Source: Cylindrotheca closterium
Lineage: Eukaryota; Bacillariophyta; Bacillariophyceae; Bacillariales; Bacillariaceae
DNA: 64,000 bases
Reading direction: 5' to 3'
NCBI GenBank assembly: GCA_933822405.4
Contig: CAKOGP040001892.1
Span: 246,796 to 310,795 of the forward strand
The notes under the pieces: generated by a model
Told to the model about the DNA's origin: nothing
Databases searched by the model: none
Seen by the model: the letters and a program-made list of their open reading frames with translations, nothing else
Shown: one piece after another, positions 43,849 through 54,778 of the stretch
Layout: every line of letters starts with the position of its first letter
Position numbering within the stretch: position 1 is the stretch's first letter
Program-made: the position numbers and the translations under genes

Positions 43849-45383
43849 TTATCCAACCCTCCTCAATTTCTTCTTCCGAAGCGTTCTAAAGAGTTGAATG
43901 ACCTTCTTTGTCGCTTCAGAAAAACTGATTTCTACCCAATGACCTGGCCCTGTTTGTTCAAGGAACCGGACCCCCTTGACGCCTAATTCCTGGGTCAATT
44001 CAATGGCTTTCTTCTTTCGTTCTTTTCTGGGTAGGTTGTCGTACTCGAAACAATAGTTCTCGAGAAACTCTCGAAATTTAATATTGCCTGGCCATGATTG
44101 AGTGACCTGGCCGCGTCCCAAAAGTATATCGTTCTCAGTAGGCGCAGTTTTCGCCGACGCCGTAGGGAGGGCCTTGTACTCTTTGATCGATATCGAATTC
44201 GCCGCAAGAACCGGTATTGACTTCGCCGCAAGGGCAGTCGAAGAGATTTCCTGGAGTTGTTGTCGCTGGTATTTGTGAAACCATGAATAAAAAATGTCAT
44301 CCCGAATATTCCCAACTGTATCAATCGGAAATGTATCCATGGGAATACCGTGGCTTCGAAGCGCATACTGGAGCTCAATGATACTACCGACATGAATTCG
44401 GCTGCGCACTTTCGAATATACCGGCAGAGTCTTCACTATCGGTCCTAGAAAAGAGTTGTTGAGTACAAGATTACCCTGAGTAGTTTGGAGACAATAGTGC
44501 ATTGACGAGAAACGGATGGGAAACGATTCTCTGGCATTTGCTACCTTCATTATGAAGCTCACTCCCGGCATCACAAAGGCGTCACCTGTTCTCGAAGCAC
44601 TATGATACACGGTAGCTAGCCCCTTTGTTTGAACTTTGGGATCACGAAGCAAGATACTGATCCACAAAAAGTATTCAACTCGAATCTGGGGGATGGATCA
44701 AGAGTAGAAGTGAGCAACTATTTGGCGCTTTGCAAGACACTCCAGCAAAATGATCGCATCCGTACCACATTTTCAGGTCTGACTCTACCCAACATACTAC
44801 CGAACCAATGTATGATGGCACGCCCAGCTCGGTCTCTTTCTTCTTGAATATGGTAAAAACCGGATAAGAGTAGGCTCTTGTCTTCTTCATTCAAGTCATC
44901 GAGAGTTATTTCCCGGGCAATCTTGTCGTTCCCAAAGTACGTTGCCTTTTCCTTCAGAAAATTCATCATTTGACGAACAGATTTACCAACATTGTGCATG
45001 TTTGCTCTCAAGAACTTTAGTCGGATCGAATGATCTTCGACATAAGCTCTGTTTTGGGTCATGGCAATTTCATAGAAGATGTTGCGTTCCTTCTTTACCG
45101 TCTCTTCGAAGTCGGCGAGAGATTTCTGTATCATTGCAGGTGTCTCCTTCAGTTCCTCTCCTACGCAGTGGATATCGTCAAATGCCTCAGCTCTCTCTTG
45201 CAACGATAGTTTGTTCAGTTCGGATGCCAGCATTTCTTCCGTGGGTTTGATGACGGATTGCTCGTCGTGGTTAGCAGCTTGACGATTCAAGGTGATTTGA
45301 GGAGTCTGATCAGTTTCATGGTGTTGATGGCCACCTTTGCATGGCCTGCAAGACCACTCGTCGTACTGGATAGATGATGCCAT
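43849..45383 (-). CDS. CRAL-TRIO (SEC14-like) - DUF6824 protein, copy E (two exons)
   Basis: Exon 1 is 45383-44766 and exon 2 is 44685-43849, with an 80-bp intron (GTG^GTACGG ... CCCCCAG^ATT, phase 0); 484 residues. The domain layout is as in copies A-D, but with distinct substitutions throughout (DHSIRLKFLRANMHNVGK, PENVIRVEYFLW). The linker between the two domains is longer, with a small internal duplication (AAKSIPVLAANSISIKE). The DUF6824 end is LLGRGQVTQSWPGN ... GPGHWVE and extends five residues past LRKKK. Codon changes are spread evenly and the frame is intact, which suggests the copy is under selection. Confidence 0.9.
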
Positions 45384-47042
45384 GATGAACTGATGTCAAA
45401 GAGATGCTAATTTATTTGCATGCCCTTCACATCCATTCGAAAGATAGCATACTATATTATAGGTGGTAGCTACAAATATAGCAGGCGTGATAAAATAATC
45501 GAGAGCGTTATTACTTTGCTGCGCGGTTCCATGTTCCATATTGTATTTCTCCGAGCTCGTTCCAAAGCTAAGGCTGATCCTATAAAACCGTCGCGCGAAA
45601 TTCGCGACGTGGGTCGCCCACCTTTATACGGTACGTTTTTGACGAACCTGCTGTGCGTGCAAATGAGCAGTTTTTTCTGTTCACCATACAGTGCTGTTGG
45701 TTTGTTCCCGTTTATTCATTGCATAAAACACTCCGAAGCAATGCATGATATAAGGCAACATATACATTACGCAAGCATTATAAGGCTGAAAATGTTCACT
45801 CATCGCCAGCTGAACAAGGATGATTTCTCGGACAATTCCAAATCTCAATTGATAATATAAAATAGCTCGAAGGACAAATAAGATCTGGCATCAGTTCACC
45901 GGGGAGTAAAAGAAAGTTTATTGTAGGTACAGATTGTTTGTTACAATCTCAACCGATAACAAAGAATCAACAATGCAAGCATCCTGTATTGTCAAAGTCA
46001 AGTTCGGTGCTGATTGATCCCATCGATAAATTCCTCAGCGAACTCCGTTTTCTTCTCACTCTGGCAGCGTGGTGATCACTTTGCGATATTTGGAGCTGTG
46101 GAGTGCAAATTTCTGTCAAAACTGTAGTCGGCGATGCAGTCAAGGATGGTGCAGCCATTGGATCCTCCATGCTATGGTTGCTTGCTTTTGTCAATGAATG
46201 ACGAGACGTGTCAAAGCACAGAGTCACAGCGAAACGGAAATGGAGAAATGGCGGAATATATATTTTGGCTAGAAACGAAGTACCCTAAGCCCATTTCAAT
46301 TCTAGTGCCCGTGACCGAATCTAGGGATACAGTATATATAATCAAGCAATTTACCATTTACGGGAGGCCCAAACAACGGACATCCTCAGAGGCCTGGTCG
46401 GTTTTTATGCAGAAAACGGTCATAGGTACGGCCAAAAGTGCTGAAGTCGGAAGTTGGACTAGGCTTTTTGTGACTGGCGGCTGCGCTGTATAGATGACTC
46501 CCACACAACTTTTAGATGGAACAGTGCCTTGCATTGAGATCGCTTCTCTGCACATAGTACTGCACTGGATTCTGATATAGAACCTAGCGGTAGTGTCATC
46601 CAATCCTCGAATTCTAATGGATCTAAAGAGTTGACCGACCTTCTTCCTCGCTTCGGAAAAACCAATTTCTACGCACTCGCCAGGTCCTGTTGGTTCAAAG
46701 AATCGTGACCCTCCTCTCGCTCAATGTCGGGTGTTGCCGCGTGCAGTCAGTCCTACAGAATTTTAATGAGTCGGATTATTCCAAGTTTATGTTCCAAATG
46801 AAAATAAATCATGGTGCGGTTACCTTCTGCAGCTGAGAGAGAAAAATCATGCTGGTATCAGCGGTAACCGCCGAAGAGTGAAAGAATGCGCAAATATTGT
46901 TCTAAGATAACTATCGACAAATGTAGTTCTCAAGCAACTTGAATGGACCGGTGCTGGGGTTGAGATCAGCAGTTTTCACTTCGGTACAAATGCTGCACCG
47001 TTCTGCTACTCTGACTGGGGCAGGCGAGTGTTATCCAAGCCT
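45384..47042. other. spacer between copies E and F with one DUF6824 relic
   Basis: About 1.66 kb. The only recognisable content is the fragment at 46612-46710, listed separately. ORFs of 80-146 codons here (for example 45420-45860 + and 45967-46227 -) show no family motif or coding character, and I do not call them. Confidence 0.5.
46612..46710 (-). pseudogene. short C-terminal DUF6824 relic
   Basis: About 100 bp that match the end of exon 2 of the intact copies: 'TCTAAAGAGTTGA.CGACCTTCTT', 'CGCTTC.GAAAAAC', 'ATTTCTAC', 'CAGGTCCTGTTGGTTCAAAG', 'AATCG'. The last few codons are altered, and similarity stops just after 46710. It lies downstream of copy F. Confidence 0.75.
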
Positions 47043-48601
47043 CTATTTCTTCTTCCGAAGCGTTCTAAGAAGTTGACTGACCTTCTTCCTCGCTTCAGAA
47101 CACTCAATTTTAGCCCACTCACCAGACTCAGTTTCTTCAAAGAATCGGATTCCCTTGGTTCCCAATTCCTGAGTCAATTCAATCGTTCTCCTTTTCCGTT
47201 CATTTCTGGGGAGCATATCGTATTCAGCACTGTGCTTCTCGAGAAACCTTCGAAAGTTGCTATTGCCTGGCCATGATTGGGCAACCCGTCCTCTTCCCAA
47301 CAGTATATCTGCCTCAGTAGGCTTGGCTGATGGATTCACATCAAACGGCACGTGCCGGTTTCCTCTAGCCACTTGTCGCGTTTGTGCAGTTCTCAATGAA
47401 GATGAAAAGAGCGCCTTGTCTTCTTTCGTCGATCCAGGCGCACGAACTATCGAACAGTTGTTCTCGGCCTGCTCCCGCTGGTGATTGTAGAACCATGCTA
47501 AACAGATATCTTCGCGAATATTCCCATTCATGTCAACTGGAAGCGTATCCGTTGGAATTCCGTGGCCTCGAAGCGCATACTGGATCTCAATGATACTTCC
47601 GACATGAAATCGGCTCCGCACTTTCGAATACAACGGCAATGTATTCACTATTGGCCCCAGAAAAGAGTTGTTGAGTGCAAGATTAGCCTCAGTAGTCTGG
47701 AGGCAATAATGCATTGACGAGAAACGGACGGGAAAAGATGCTGTGGCATTTGATACCGTCATTATGAAGTTCATTCCGGGCATCACGAACTCTTTTCCAG
47801 TTCTCGATGCATTATGATACACGGTAACTAGCCCCTTAGTTTGAACTACGGGATCCGGAAGCAGGATACTGATCCATACAAAGTATGCAACTCGAATCTG
47901 AGAGACAATCAAAGAGGACAAGTGAGCAACTATTTGACGCTTTGCAAGAAACCCCACCAGGTAAATATGGTCAGCCTTACCAGATTTTCAGGTTTGATCC
48001 TACCCAGCATACCACCAAACCAATGTAAGATGGCTCGGCCAGTTCTATCTCTTTCTTCCTGAACATGATAAAACCCAGACAAGAGTAAGTTCTTGTCCTC
48101 TTCATTCAAGTCATCAAGAGTTATTTCTCGAGCAACCTTATCGTTACCGAAGTACTTCGCCTTGTGCTGCAGAGAGTTCATCATTTGACGAACAGATTTA
48201 CCAACATCGTGCATGTTTGCTCTCAAAAACTTTAGTCGAAACGAAGGATCTTCAACGTAAGCTCTGTTTTGAGTCATGGCAATTTCATAGGCAGCATTTC
48301 GATCCTTCTTTACCATCTCTTCAAAATCGGCAAGCGCTTTCTGTATCATTCCAGGGGTCTCTTTCAGTTCCTCTCCTACGCAGTGGATGTCATCAAATGC
48401 CTCCGCTCTTTCTTCCAACGATAACTTGTTCAGTTCGGATGCAAGCATTTCTTCAGTTGGTTGCATTACGTGCAGTCCATCGTGGTTAGCAGCTTGACGA
48501 TTTGTGGTGATAGGAGCAGTATTATGATCCGTATCATCATGTTGATGGCCACCTTTGCATGGTCTGCAAGACCAATTATGGTGCTGGATAGACGATGCCA
48601 T
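47043..48601 (-). CDS. CRAL-TRIO (SEC14-like) - DUF6824 protein, copy F (two exons)
   Basis: Exon 1 is 48601-47981 and exon 2 is 47897-47043, with an 83-bp intron (CTG^GTAAGG, the strongest donor of the family, ... TCTCAG^ATT); 491 residues. The CRAL-TRIO lobe is conserved (SFRLKFLRANMHDVGK, IRVAYFVWISILLP, SSMHYCLQTTEANL). The linker is the longest of the six copies and contains a Thr/Arg-rich insert (RTAQTRQVARGNRHVPF). DUF6824 begins EADILLGRGRVAQSWPGN and ends LRTLRKKK. It is closest to copy E in the N-terminal part. The frame is intact. Confidence 0.9.
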
Positions 48602-49911
48602 GATGAACTGACGTGAAGTGATATCCTGTGGACGAAATGGAACAGTTTATTTTACTCTTCACTGGAACAAAAACGACGCGATGTACCGGTATGGTCAGTC
48701 CCGTTCTTCGGTTGCCAAAGCTGTTCCAGTTCGCCGACTCACAATGATAACACTTGCTAGCACGCAGTGCACGTATCATGTACACATAAAATGGTACCAT
48801 ACCCCGAATGAACGGCGCTCTAAATACTGTATTCGTGGAGCGGTCCTGCGTTACCGGTTTCATACATACCTACCGGTACCGGTATGCGTGGAGGGGTCCT
48901 GCGTTCCCTGTTTTGGCAGCTTATTTAAGAGTGGTATCTCCTTGTGAGTTGGGAGTCGAATGAATACGGGGTGGTGTGGGGGATTCTACCAGGAACCCCC
49001 AAACCCCGAGCATACTCACTATATTGTATATTATAGTTCGACTTTCCTTTGATGGTGAGCATCTGGTAGTTTCATAGTATGCAGGAGTCACTAGAACATA
49101 CTGTACGGATGATCCATGGCTAGTACTAGCACTACTACCTACTAAGTTAATAGTTAAGACCAGAAGTTGGACCAGCAGCAGGTGGTGCTGAGGTGAGGAT
49201 CGCGAGCGAATTACAGTAGGTCCATATCATGACAATCTAGTAAACTATTTCATGTTGGGCCACTGCTGGAAGGTTCAAATGTAGGACCGGCAGTACGCAT
49301 CGGCTATTACGAACGGATGATTCATCTGATTTAGTACATCTGTACAGAAAAGCTTCAACAGAAACTTGGTTAAATGCCCAATCACCACATTGGAACCACA
49401 AATGGTTCACAGGGCGTCTCTGTCCATCTTTTGTCGTTAGCTACGCTCTCTACCAGTATTGGTGGACTGATGAATCTCCAGATTCGATGTCATCTCCGCC
49501 ATGACAAAGGATGCAAAAGTTGTCTGAATGGCACTGGACTGTTCCTTTCTCGCCCAAATCCCACCCTCCCAACGGAACGATCCACATTTTGCAATACTTG
49601 TGACTTGTATTTGTTCAGCCCCCAACCACCATTAATCCCATCCACAAGTGACCCTTTTTGCACAAGTGGAAATAGAATAAGTGCCTTCGGTGGTCCTTGC
49701 TGTAACAAATTATCCACTTTGATCCTTTTTCGTGAATAGATCGGCCGAGTACATTTCCAAAAGAGAATTCAAAGATAATCCATACGCAAATTTGCAGATG
49801 TGGCCAAGAAGTGAAATGGCGCCATTTTGAAGCAATCCAATAATACACTACTATAGTTCGTCGCGTCCTTCGTCTGCTTCAGCCATGGGCGATGACGCTG
49901 TTGCCAATGAG
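48602..49911. other. spacer between copy F and the assembly gap
   Basis: Holds TACCGGTA-type motifs (near 48680 and 48870), a possible hairpin at about 48980-49005 (GGGGGATTC...ACCCCC), and at 49473-49560 a piece matching the 3' flank of copies B-D ('CTCCAGAT.C.ATGT.ATCTCC', 'GGATGCAAAA'). No gene recognised. The last bases before the gap (from about 49885) are not assignable. Confidence 0.5.
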
Positions 49912-50073
49912 NNNNNNNNNNNNNNNNNNNNNNNNNNNNNNNNNNNNNNNNNNNNNNNNNNNNNNNNNNNNNNNNNNNNNNNNNNNNNNNNNNNNNNNNN
50001 NNNNNNNNNNNNNNNNNNNNNNNNNNNNNNNNNNNNNNNNNNNNNNNNNNNNNNNNNNNNNNNNNNNNNNNNN
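49912..50073. other. assembly gap (162 N)
   Basis: A run of 162 undetermined bases. It shows this is a scaffolded draft assembly, which matters for judging the near-perfect tandem repeats to its left. Any ORF crossing it is not interpretable. Confidence 1.
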
Positions 50074-50390
50074 GCGTGTCGCAGGTAGGATGTCTGTCCG
50101 TGCTACCTGGTACCTGTCGTTTGAATGAAAGCAAGGTACTTGTTTAGTATCAACGAAACTGCAGGTCATCACCATCATCCTCTTGCATTGCGATACATGA
50201 CAACGGCAGTGTTTCAGCTCAGCCTATCCAACCTACATTCCAATACCGCCACCCAATTACAATTATTTGGCCATACTTATTCAAGATTTTCCGTCTTTGC
50301 AGCTTGTCCGCCATCTGCCAAGCTTTTGCTCCGCCGAAACACAATCAGGTCATTTGTACTCCTCCATCCAGAGCTGCATTTCTCAGAAGA

Positions 50391-51413
50391 ATGTCCACCT
50401 CAATGGCAGCCCAAGGCTCCAACGGGTCGTCAGCAAGGTCAAAACTGCCTTCAATGATAGTCTTTGATCTGGACGATTGCCTCTGGACACCAGAAATGCA
50501 TGGTAAGTTCAATCATACTTTTCAGCGACCGAATGAATGGCCGTGTTGAGATAGCGGCGACGATTCATTCAGTGTAGTGCTGCTTTAGTCTATGGTCTTG
50601 CTCATTCTTTCATCTTTTAACATCCTACCACGATCTATCCATCCAGAGCTTCCTGGAATGCCGGAAATTCCTGTGCATGGTGATTTGGACGACAATGGAA
50701 CGCAAGGCGTGGTGGGATTGCAAGTTATGCGGTATCAAGATACTGTCAAGCTTTATCCCGGAGCCCGAAAAGTCTTGCACGAGTTGGCTACTAATCCCAA
50801 ATACAAGGATATTACTCTTGCGACGGCGTCATCCTCCTTGGAACCATCCTATTCGTACGCATGCTTGGACGGAATTGAGATTCTTCCAGGTGTTGTTATG
50901 GGCGATATGATGAGGTGGGTGGGTGGGTTCAAATCATCCCTTGCTATATCTCCACTGTACCTGCCTGCACCGTCTCAAATTTCTTACCGTCTATCACTAC
51001 TGTAGCCACAATCAGATTGGAAGAACTGGAAGGCTGTCGCCAGATAAAGTTGATCACTTTCGATTATTGCATGAAGAGAGCGGAATTCCGTACACTGAGA
51101 TGCTGTTCTTTGATGTAAGTACCGCTTTCTTGCTGATTGTTGTATAGTTATCGTAGGCGACTCATTATAAAGTATGCTGATCAATGCTGATAACTTTGCT
51201 TTCTTGAAAACCTATACTCTACCTTGTTCTCACTCACTCGTTTGCCGTGCTCTGCGTCGTACAACCATATATCAGGACTGCAATTGGGGAGACCATTGCG
51301 CTCGTGTCTCGGAACGATATGGGGTGGTTGGTCAACAGACCCCTTATGGCCTCCAATGGGAAGAGTTCTTACAGGGAATGTCCAAGTTTGAAAAGCAAGC
51401 AGCAAGCAAGTAG
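50391..51413 (+). CDS. MDP-1-like HAD phosphatase (four exons)
   Basis: Join of 50391-50502, 50647-50914, 51006-51114 and 51276-51413. Introns of 144, 91 and 161 bp have donors GTAAGT, GTGGGT and GTAAGT, and acceptors CCAG, GTAG and TCAG, in phases 1, 2 and 0. The product is 208 residues. Motif I is VFDLDDCLWTPEM, the Thr/Ser motif ATASSSLEPSY, and the C-terminal motif FFD|DCNWGD is split by intron 3. The pattern LWTPEM...PGMPE...LYPGARKVL...SPDKVDHFRLLHEESGIPY is that of magnesium-dependent phosphatase 1, which acts on protein phosphotyrosine or fructosamine phosphates in animals. The start is the first ATG in this frame (50391, A at -3). About 320 bp of 5' region separate it from the gap. 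Confidence 0.9.
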
Positions 51414-52207
51414 TCGAAGCAGTGAGGAACAGCAGTAGACTGGATATAATTACTGTAACGCAATTGGGGCACACAATGGCTATGGGGGCAAAGATGAACA
51501 ATACCAAAAATAAACCAAGCTTTGAACCTCTTTTGAATGTGTTCGCATTTGTGGCGAAGTACTCGTCGAAACGCAGTTGAAGTTCAGAGGGCAAAGGTAT
51601 CCGGAACAAGCCATCTTCCTGCCAGAATGGAAAAGAAGAACCAACCTTTTCCAACTCCTTTTGGTTGTGTTCGCATTTCTGACTGATACGCAGCTGAGGT
51701 TCCGGTCAATTTCTGCGTTACCTCTCACCAATGCAGGATATACGCTAGCTAGAGTCAATCATTGGTGACTATCCAAGGAAAAGAATCAAGTGCTGTACCG
51801 TAGTTCAAGATTTCTAGCGTTCTTTTTTTTTTCGCATTCGGGACTGTAGTGTTCTTTTTTTCTCGCACAGATGTAAGGGACATGGTCACTGACATCTCCA
51901 GTGGATAGATGAAAAACCTCTGTGGGACTGTTCACACTTGTGGCAAGAGGCGCTCGATACCCTTGACTATGTCTGCACACATGTTATAGTCATTTTCTGG
52001 AAGTTGTTCGCAATCGTGAAACCATACCGGTAGGCAAGGAAAAGAACAAATTCTAGCTACTGTAGATGTATTTTCAATCTGCACAACATCTCTGTTTCTT
52101 CGCCTTCTGCGGTGCTAGCCGCGATGCGCCACTATAATACACGAACTTTGGTCTGCAATAGTGCATCAATCAACTACGAAAGTGCAGAAAAGTCTGGAGG
52201 ATGACGG

Positions 52208-52293
<86 letters not shown>

Positions 52294-52729
52294 CGGATTG
52301 TGGCACTCACTCTCTCAATTGTAAAAATGTTTCGACAGAAACTGGTGGTGGGGCTTATCTAAAGGTTCAACAGCTTCCTAGCCAGACGAATCGCAATTCA
52401 ATTGAAGGAACTTTTCTCCTTTGTTCTGGTCAACAAAACACACAATCTTAAACCGTCGCTAGCGAACAAGTTCAAAGCTACTTATAGAAAGCGGAATAGA
52501 TTAGTTTTTTCTTGTCAGCGAAAAGTACGTTCTCTGAGCTTCCGATGGGATCAAATGTTCTCAGTTATTTAGTGCAACAACCCATTGACACGCATCAAAG
52601 ACCCACCTTAGCATCACTTCACGCAACCAAGCGCTCCTTCCGGTCAGAAGTCAATTTGGTAAGACTGACGAAAGGATGATATAAATCTCTCATAAAAAAA
52701 CGAAGTCGAACAAAATTGAAAGAACGACG
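51414..52729. other. intergenic region with degenerate repeat and microsatellite
   Basis: From about 51523 to 51720 a ~145-bp sequence is imperfectly repeated ('GTGTTCGCATTT.TG', 'CGCAG.TGA.GTTC'). The opposite strand keeps a hydrophobic ORF (51181-51654) that overlaps the phosphatase's last exon and is not called. A GAT microsatellite lies at 52209-52292. No supported gene otherwise. Confidence 0.5.
52209..52292. repeat. (GAT)28 microsatellite
   Basis: 84 bp of uninterrupted GAT. On the plus strand it would read as poly-Asp within a 96-codon ORF that has no other protein-like feature, so I treat it as a simple repeat rather than a gene. Confidence 0.97.
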
Positions 52730-53557
52730 ATGACAAGCCAATTTAAAGATATGTTCGACCTTGTAGGGGAATCCGACAGGATAGTCATCCATGACAACTC
52801 CTCTAATGTCCTCTACAGTTCTACCGAGAAAGCCGAATTGATATCTTTGCAACAAGCATTACATCAATGCCTTGAGAAGCCACTCTTCCATTCCCACGGA
52901 ATCAACAGTGGCAACAATCCCACAATTACACTATACCGCAACGGTGAAGAATTGCTTCAGATATCTCATCACTCCAGCTGTAAGAGTATTGAATGTTCTC
53001 TTTACAGCTTTGACATTCCATTGTCCAAAGCACAAACGTGGTTAGAATGGTTTGATCACAATAATGTCAACAGTCCAAGACAAGAGTTCGAACGGCTGGC
53101 CGCTCGAAGAAGAGAACAAAGAGAAACCTACAAGACGTTCATGCGGAATATGCCACCCTACCTCTTGTCAATCTGGAAGAAGCACGAATCGACCATTCGA
53201 TTTGATGGCAAGTGCCCAGACGATCTGAAGCGATCCCTTCGCAGGAACCTTTGTGGCAAGACTTTGGATGAGAAGATTGCCGACGTTCTAATCTGGTACG
53301 GCACAACTGCAAGCGCCAAGAACCGTGGCAGCCCGATCTACGAACGAGCTGTCGAAGCGCTCCTTCTTGCATTTGATGAGCAAGACATTGAGAGTGCAGT
53401 TGAATCGCAATTTAACGAACAAGGAACACTTTCCAATCCAAACCTAATCACGGGTTGCTACAAGCTCTTTAGAAGTTTTCGATTCAAGAAGATGTATCCT
53501 GAAGGCCTCAATCTGGAGTCAATAAGACAGCCACAGCTTTTAGGAGTTACTTTCTAA
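52730..53557 (+). CDS. 275-residue protein, unrecognised family
   Basis: A single-exon ORF from the ATG at 52730 (context GACGATGACA). It is likely real: even amino-acid composition, no low complexity, well-formed helices. Residues ~1-115 look alpha/beta with a strand-turn-strand (TITLYRNGEELLQISHH) and a segment ending WLEWFDHNNV. Residues ~125-275 are helical and basic (RRREQRETYKTFMRNMPPYL; ERAVEALLLAFDEQDIESA). There is no signal peptide, membrane helix or catalytic motif. I do not recognise it. The first part resembles small bacterial proteins of the type that end a strand pair with a 'W..WL..G' turn, but this is weak. Confidence 0.65.
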   Translation: MTSQFKDMFDLVGESDRIVIHDNSSNVLYSSTEKAELISLQQALHQCLEKPLFHSHGINSGNNPTITLYRNGEELLQISHHSSCKSIECSLYSFDIPLSKAQTWLEWFDHNNVNSPRQEFERLAARRREQRETYKTFMRNMPPYLLSIWKKHESTIRFDGKCPDDLKRSLRRNLCGKTLDEKIADVLIWYGTTASAKNRGSPIYERAVEALLLAFDEQDIESAVESQFNEQGTLSNPNLITGCYKLFRSFRFKKMYPEGLNLESIRQPQLLGVTF

Positions 53558-54286
53558 TAAAAGTAAAGCAACTAGAATAAATAGATATTAAAATACATAG
53601 AACAACGCTAAACATATAGATACATCCAGAACCCTCGTCACATATGAGACAGTGCCAAGTTTGATCAGGATTCCAAGACAATCAAGATTATTCGTTACTT
53701 TTTGCGGGAGACAACTGTCGAGTTAGATGGATGAGTTGAGGTACCGTATGAAGTATTGGGTGGCGTCATACGAAGTGCCAGCGAAAGCAAAGAGGGGGGT
53801 CAATCTAGTACGAGGGTAGGATTGAAGGCGATATGGCGCTAAATACATGCCTACGGAAGAAATTCAAGATCAAACATGGAGGCACACATGAAGATCGATT
53901 GCTATGAAATACTACGATATGTTGCGGCTTCGTGGAGCCACCATCTTGCTTTGGGGTTCCTCCTTTTGCTGTCGCATACAGAACAAGCTACGGCAGTACT
54001 TGTATGCCACGCTGGGAAATGGAAGTTGGATATCTAGCGTAGTTATAAAGCTCTTGAGCAATTGCCGTGCGTTGGTACAGCATAGTGCTGCCAGCCATTT
54101 CACAGGGTCGCTTCCAATTCGGCAATCAGTCCAATTTCTACCTCTCAGCTCTTTTGAGCCGTTGAAGTAATCCCTTCAGGTTATGGACAGCTTGTGCTCC
54201 CAGTGGGACAAGATAGCTTGCCCTCTTGGTAAAGCTCTGTTGGCTCGGTGATACATACATAGTAAAGGTTGAATCTGATGAATCAA
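53558..54286. other. intergenic spacer
   Basis: About 730 bp between a plus-strand and a minus-strand gene (convergent). Includes an 88-codon ORF at 53904-54170 (+) without coding character. Nothing recognised. Confidence 0.5.
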
Positions 54287-54778
54287 TCACCTTCTTTTTA
54301 CAGACAGAATCAAGCCTTCCATCCGCTCACCGAACTTGCTTTGCTTGTTGGTCTTTTCCCTGAGCTTTTTATACCGCATAGACTCTTTCATGTTGGCTTG
54401 AATCTCGGTTTCAGAGACTTGAAAGCCGTGCTTGAGAATGTTCTTGCGCATTTCTCCGTTCATTGGACTCAAGGCTGGGCTTCGGGTCAATCTTCGGCTC
54501 TCTTCAAAGGAGTTCAACGAAATGGCTGCATTCTCGTGGAATGCCCAGCCAATGGCTAACGGAGGTCCTCGAGAGGGATCATGAACATCTGGATGATCTC
54601 CAGCCACGCGTTCGTACTCTCGAATCTCCACAGTACCAAAGTCTACGGAGGATGCGGTGGAGACAGCTGAATTTTCCGATGCATCAGAAGCTCTCACTGC
54701 TGGTGTCATCTCAGTCAAGCCTGCTGGTAAGGCTATGGTTGCCACACACTCATCAGCAATACGGGAATCTTCCATCAT
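54287..54778 (-). CDS. diatom/stramenopile 'REYER..GDHP' family protein, unknown function
   Basis: A 163-residue protein starting at the ATG at 54778. The first ~45 residues are Ser/Ala-rich. The conserved core is VEIREYERVAGDHPDV, then a Gly-Pro-Pro-Leu turn (PPLAIGWAFHE), an 'SFEESRR' helix, and a lysine/arginine-rich C-terminus (MRKNILKHGFQVSETEI ...). This arrangement (Val-x-Ile-Arg-x-Tyr, Gly-Asp-x-Pro, Gly-Pro-Pro-Leu-x-Ile-Gly-Trp) recurs as a small family in diatoms and relatives. No enzymatic motif is known to me. It is probably soluble, and the basic C-terminus may serve nuclear import. Confidence 0.8.
   Translation of the reverse strand: MMEDSRIADECVATIALPAGLTEMTPAVRASDASENSAVSTASSVDFGTVEIREYERVAGDHPDVHDPSRGPPLAIGWAFHENAAISLNSFEESRRLTRSPALSPMNGEMRKNILKHGFQVSETEIQANMKESMRYKKLREKTNKQSKFGERMEGLILSVKRR

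Noticed and set aside
45420..45860. 146-codon plus-strand ORF upstream of copy E
   Set aside because: No domain or membrane pattern; it lies where the promoter of copy E is expected.
51181..51654. 157-codon minus-strand ORF with two hydrophobic stretches
   Set aside because: Overlaps the last exon of the MDP-1-like gene antisense and has no initiator context; part of it lies in a degenerate 145-bp repeat.
52161..52451. 96-codon ORF with a poly-Asp run
   Set aside because: The run is a pure GAT microsatellite; the flanks show no coding character.
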